A DNA stretch of 6,159 bases from NCBI GenBank assembly GCA_021157815.1, contig JAGGVT010000203.1, positions 1 through 6,159 on the forward strand, in the 5' to 3' direction. Made by a program: the position numbers and the translations under genes. This DNA is from a bacterium (lineage in GTDB: Bacteria > JAJVIF01 > JAGGVT01). Below, piece by piece: positions 5,960 through 6,159 of the stretch; the stretch's first letter is position 1; every line of letters starts with the position of its first letter. The notes under the pieces were generated by a model, which made no database searches, was not told where the DNA came from, and saw nothing but the letters and a program-made list of their open reading frames with translations.

Positions 5960-5987
5960 ATGAATATTTAATCGAACTAATTATAAT
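5960..5987 (+). promoter_or_regulatory. Possible divergent promoter sharing the -10
   Basis: The plus strand has a perfect TATAAT at 5982-5987, overlapping the minus-strand -10 because ATTATAAT (5980-5987) is its own reverse complement. The best -35 is poor: ATGAAT at 5960-5965, three of six, with spacing 16. It would drive the rightward gene with a leader of about 50 bases. Confidence 0.35.
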
Positions 5988-6008
5988 CTATTGCCTGGTA
6001 ATTTTCAG
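5980..6008 (-). promoter_or_regulatory. Promoter of the DUF4139 gene
   Basis: On the minus strand CTGAAA (6003-6008, four of six) lies 17 bases from a perfect TATAAT (5980-5985). This predicts a start near 5973 and a 5' leader of about 55 bases, AT-rich and without an evident riboswitch fold. Confidence 0.55.
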
Positions 6009-6045
6009 ACTCATGATATCAAACGCTGGAGTTGGGAAAAGGTTC

Positions 6046-6159
6046 ATGGAAAATTTAATTTGTACCCGGTACGAATTAAATGGCCCGAATCCACTGCTTT
6101 TGAGTAATTCACTTAAACAGGCATTAATTCAAGCAACTGAGTATATTTATCCCCACCAA
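6046..6159 (+). CDS. Start of an unidentified plus-strand protein (runs off the right edge)
   Basis: From the ATG at 6046 the frame stays open for 38 codons to the window end, with a varied, protein-like composition (MENLICTRYELNG, then SNSLKQALIQATEY). I do not recognise a family. A purine-rich AAAAGG ends three bases before the ATG, close for a Shine-Dalgarno. An in-frame ATG at 6013 would add 11 residues but has no ribosome binding site. No in-frame stop lies between the two, and the frame stays open upstream through the intergenic region. The first codons overlap a 29-bp palindrome, so the true start could be downstream or the frame could be non-coding. The next kilobase to the right would settle this. 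Confidence 0.4.
   Translation, partial: MENLICTRYELNGPNPLLLSNSLKQALIQATEYIYPHQ
6053..6081. promoter_or_regulatory. 29-bp near-perfect palindrome, operator-like
   Basis: Arms 6053-6066 and 6068-6081 match at 13 of 14 positions around a single central base, with core GTACCCGGTAC and AT-rich shoulders (ATTTAATT and AATTAAAT). A one-base centre suits a dimeric protein site better than an RNA hairpin. It lies 66 bases right of the shared -10, a workable position for a roadblock or autoregulatory operator of the rightward gene. The binding protein is unknown. Confidence 0.5.

Overview
This 6,159-base window comes from a bacterial chromosome. Three genes read leftward on the minus strand: the 5' part of a large UPF1/DNA2-type superfamily 1 helicase (running off the left edge), a complete asparaginase of the Asparaginase_II family, and a complete exported DUF4139 protein. 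A possible fourth gene starts rightward at the right edge. The spacers are full of small palindromes. Stems with TTTCG loops, and the family with core CCTGAGCGAAGCGAAGG, are common in environmental bacterial genomes. The host therefore looks like an uncultured bacterium, perhaps of the FCB group or a similar lineage. No marker gene is present, so this placement is weak.

Layout. 1-2567 (minus): AT-rich helicase, open to the window edge, with all SF1 motifs and a long coiled-coil insertion. 2568-2924: a spacer with a -35/-10 pair for the helicase, a 44-codon C-terminal remnant of a REP-associated tyrosine transposase (IS200-like Y1 family), a 13-bp-arm palindrome at the remnant's broken end, and two small hairpins in inverted orientation that look like a REPIN. 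2925-4007 (minus): asparaginase. 4008-4463: a spacer built from nested inverted repeats, including a 151-bp MITE-like insert with 16-bp terminal inverted repeats and a 5-bp direct flank, and a 22-bp tandem array. 4464-5918 (minus): DUF4139 protein with signal peptide and a strong Shine-Dalgarno. 5919-6159: a divergent promoter region sharing a self-complementary -10 (ATTATAAT), a 29-bp near-perfect palindrome, and the start of a possible plus-strand gene.

The genes do not form an obvious pathway or operon. Each minus-strand gene seems to have its own promoter. Asparaginase supplies aspartate and ammonia from asparagine. The DUF4139 protein is a secreted or periplasmic protein of unknown role. 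The helicase differs from the other genes in base composition and lies beside mobile-element debris, so it is the best candidate for an acquired gene, possibly for defence or nucleic-acid processing. The points most worth checking are the REPIN plus transposase remnant, the MITE-like element, the lysine-to-asparagine change at a reported zinc-ligand position of the asparaginase, and the palindrome at the right edge.
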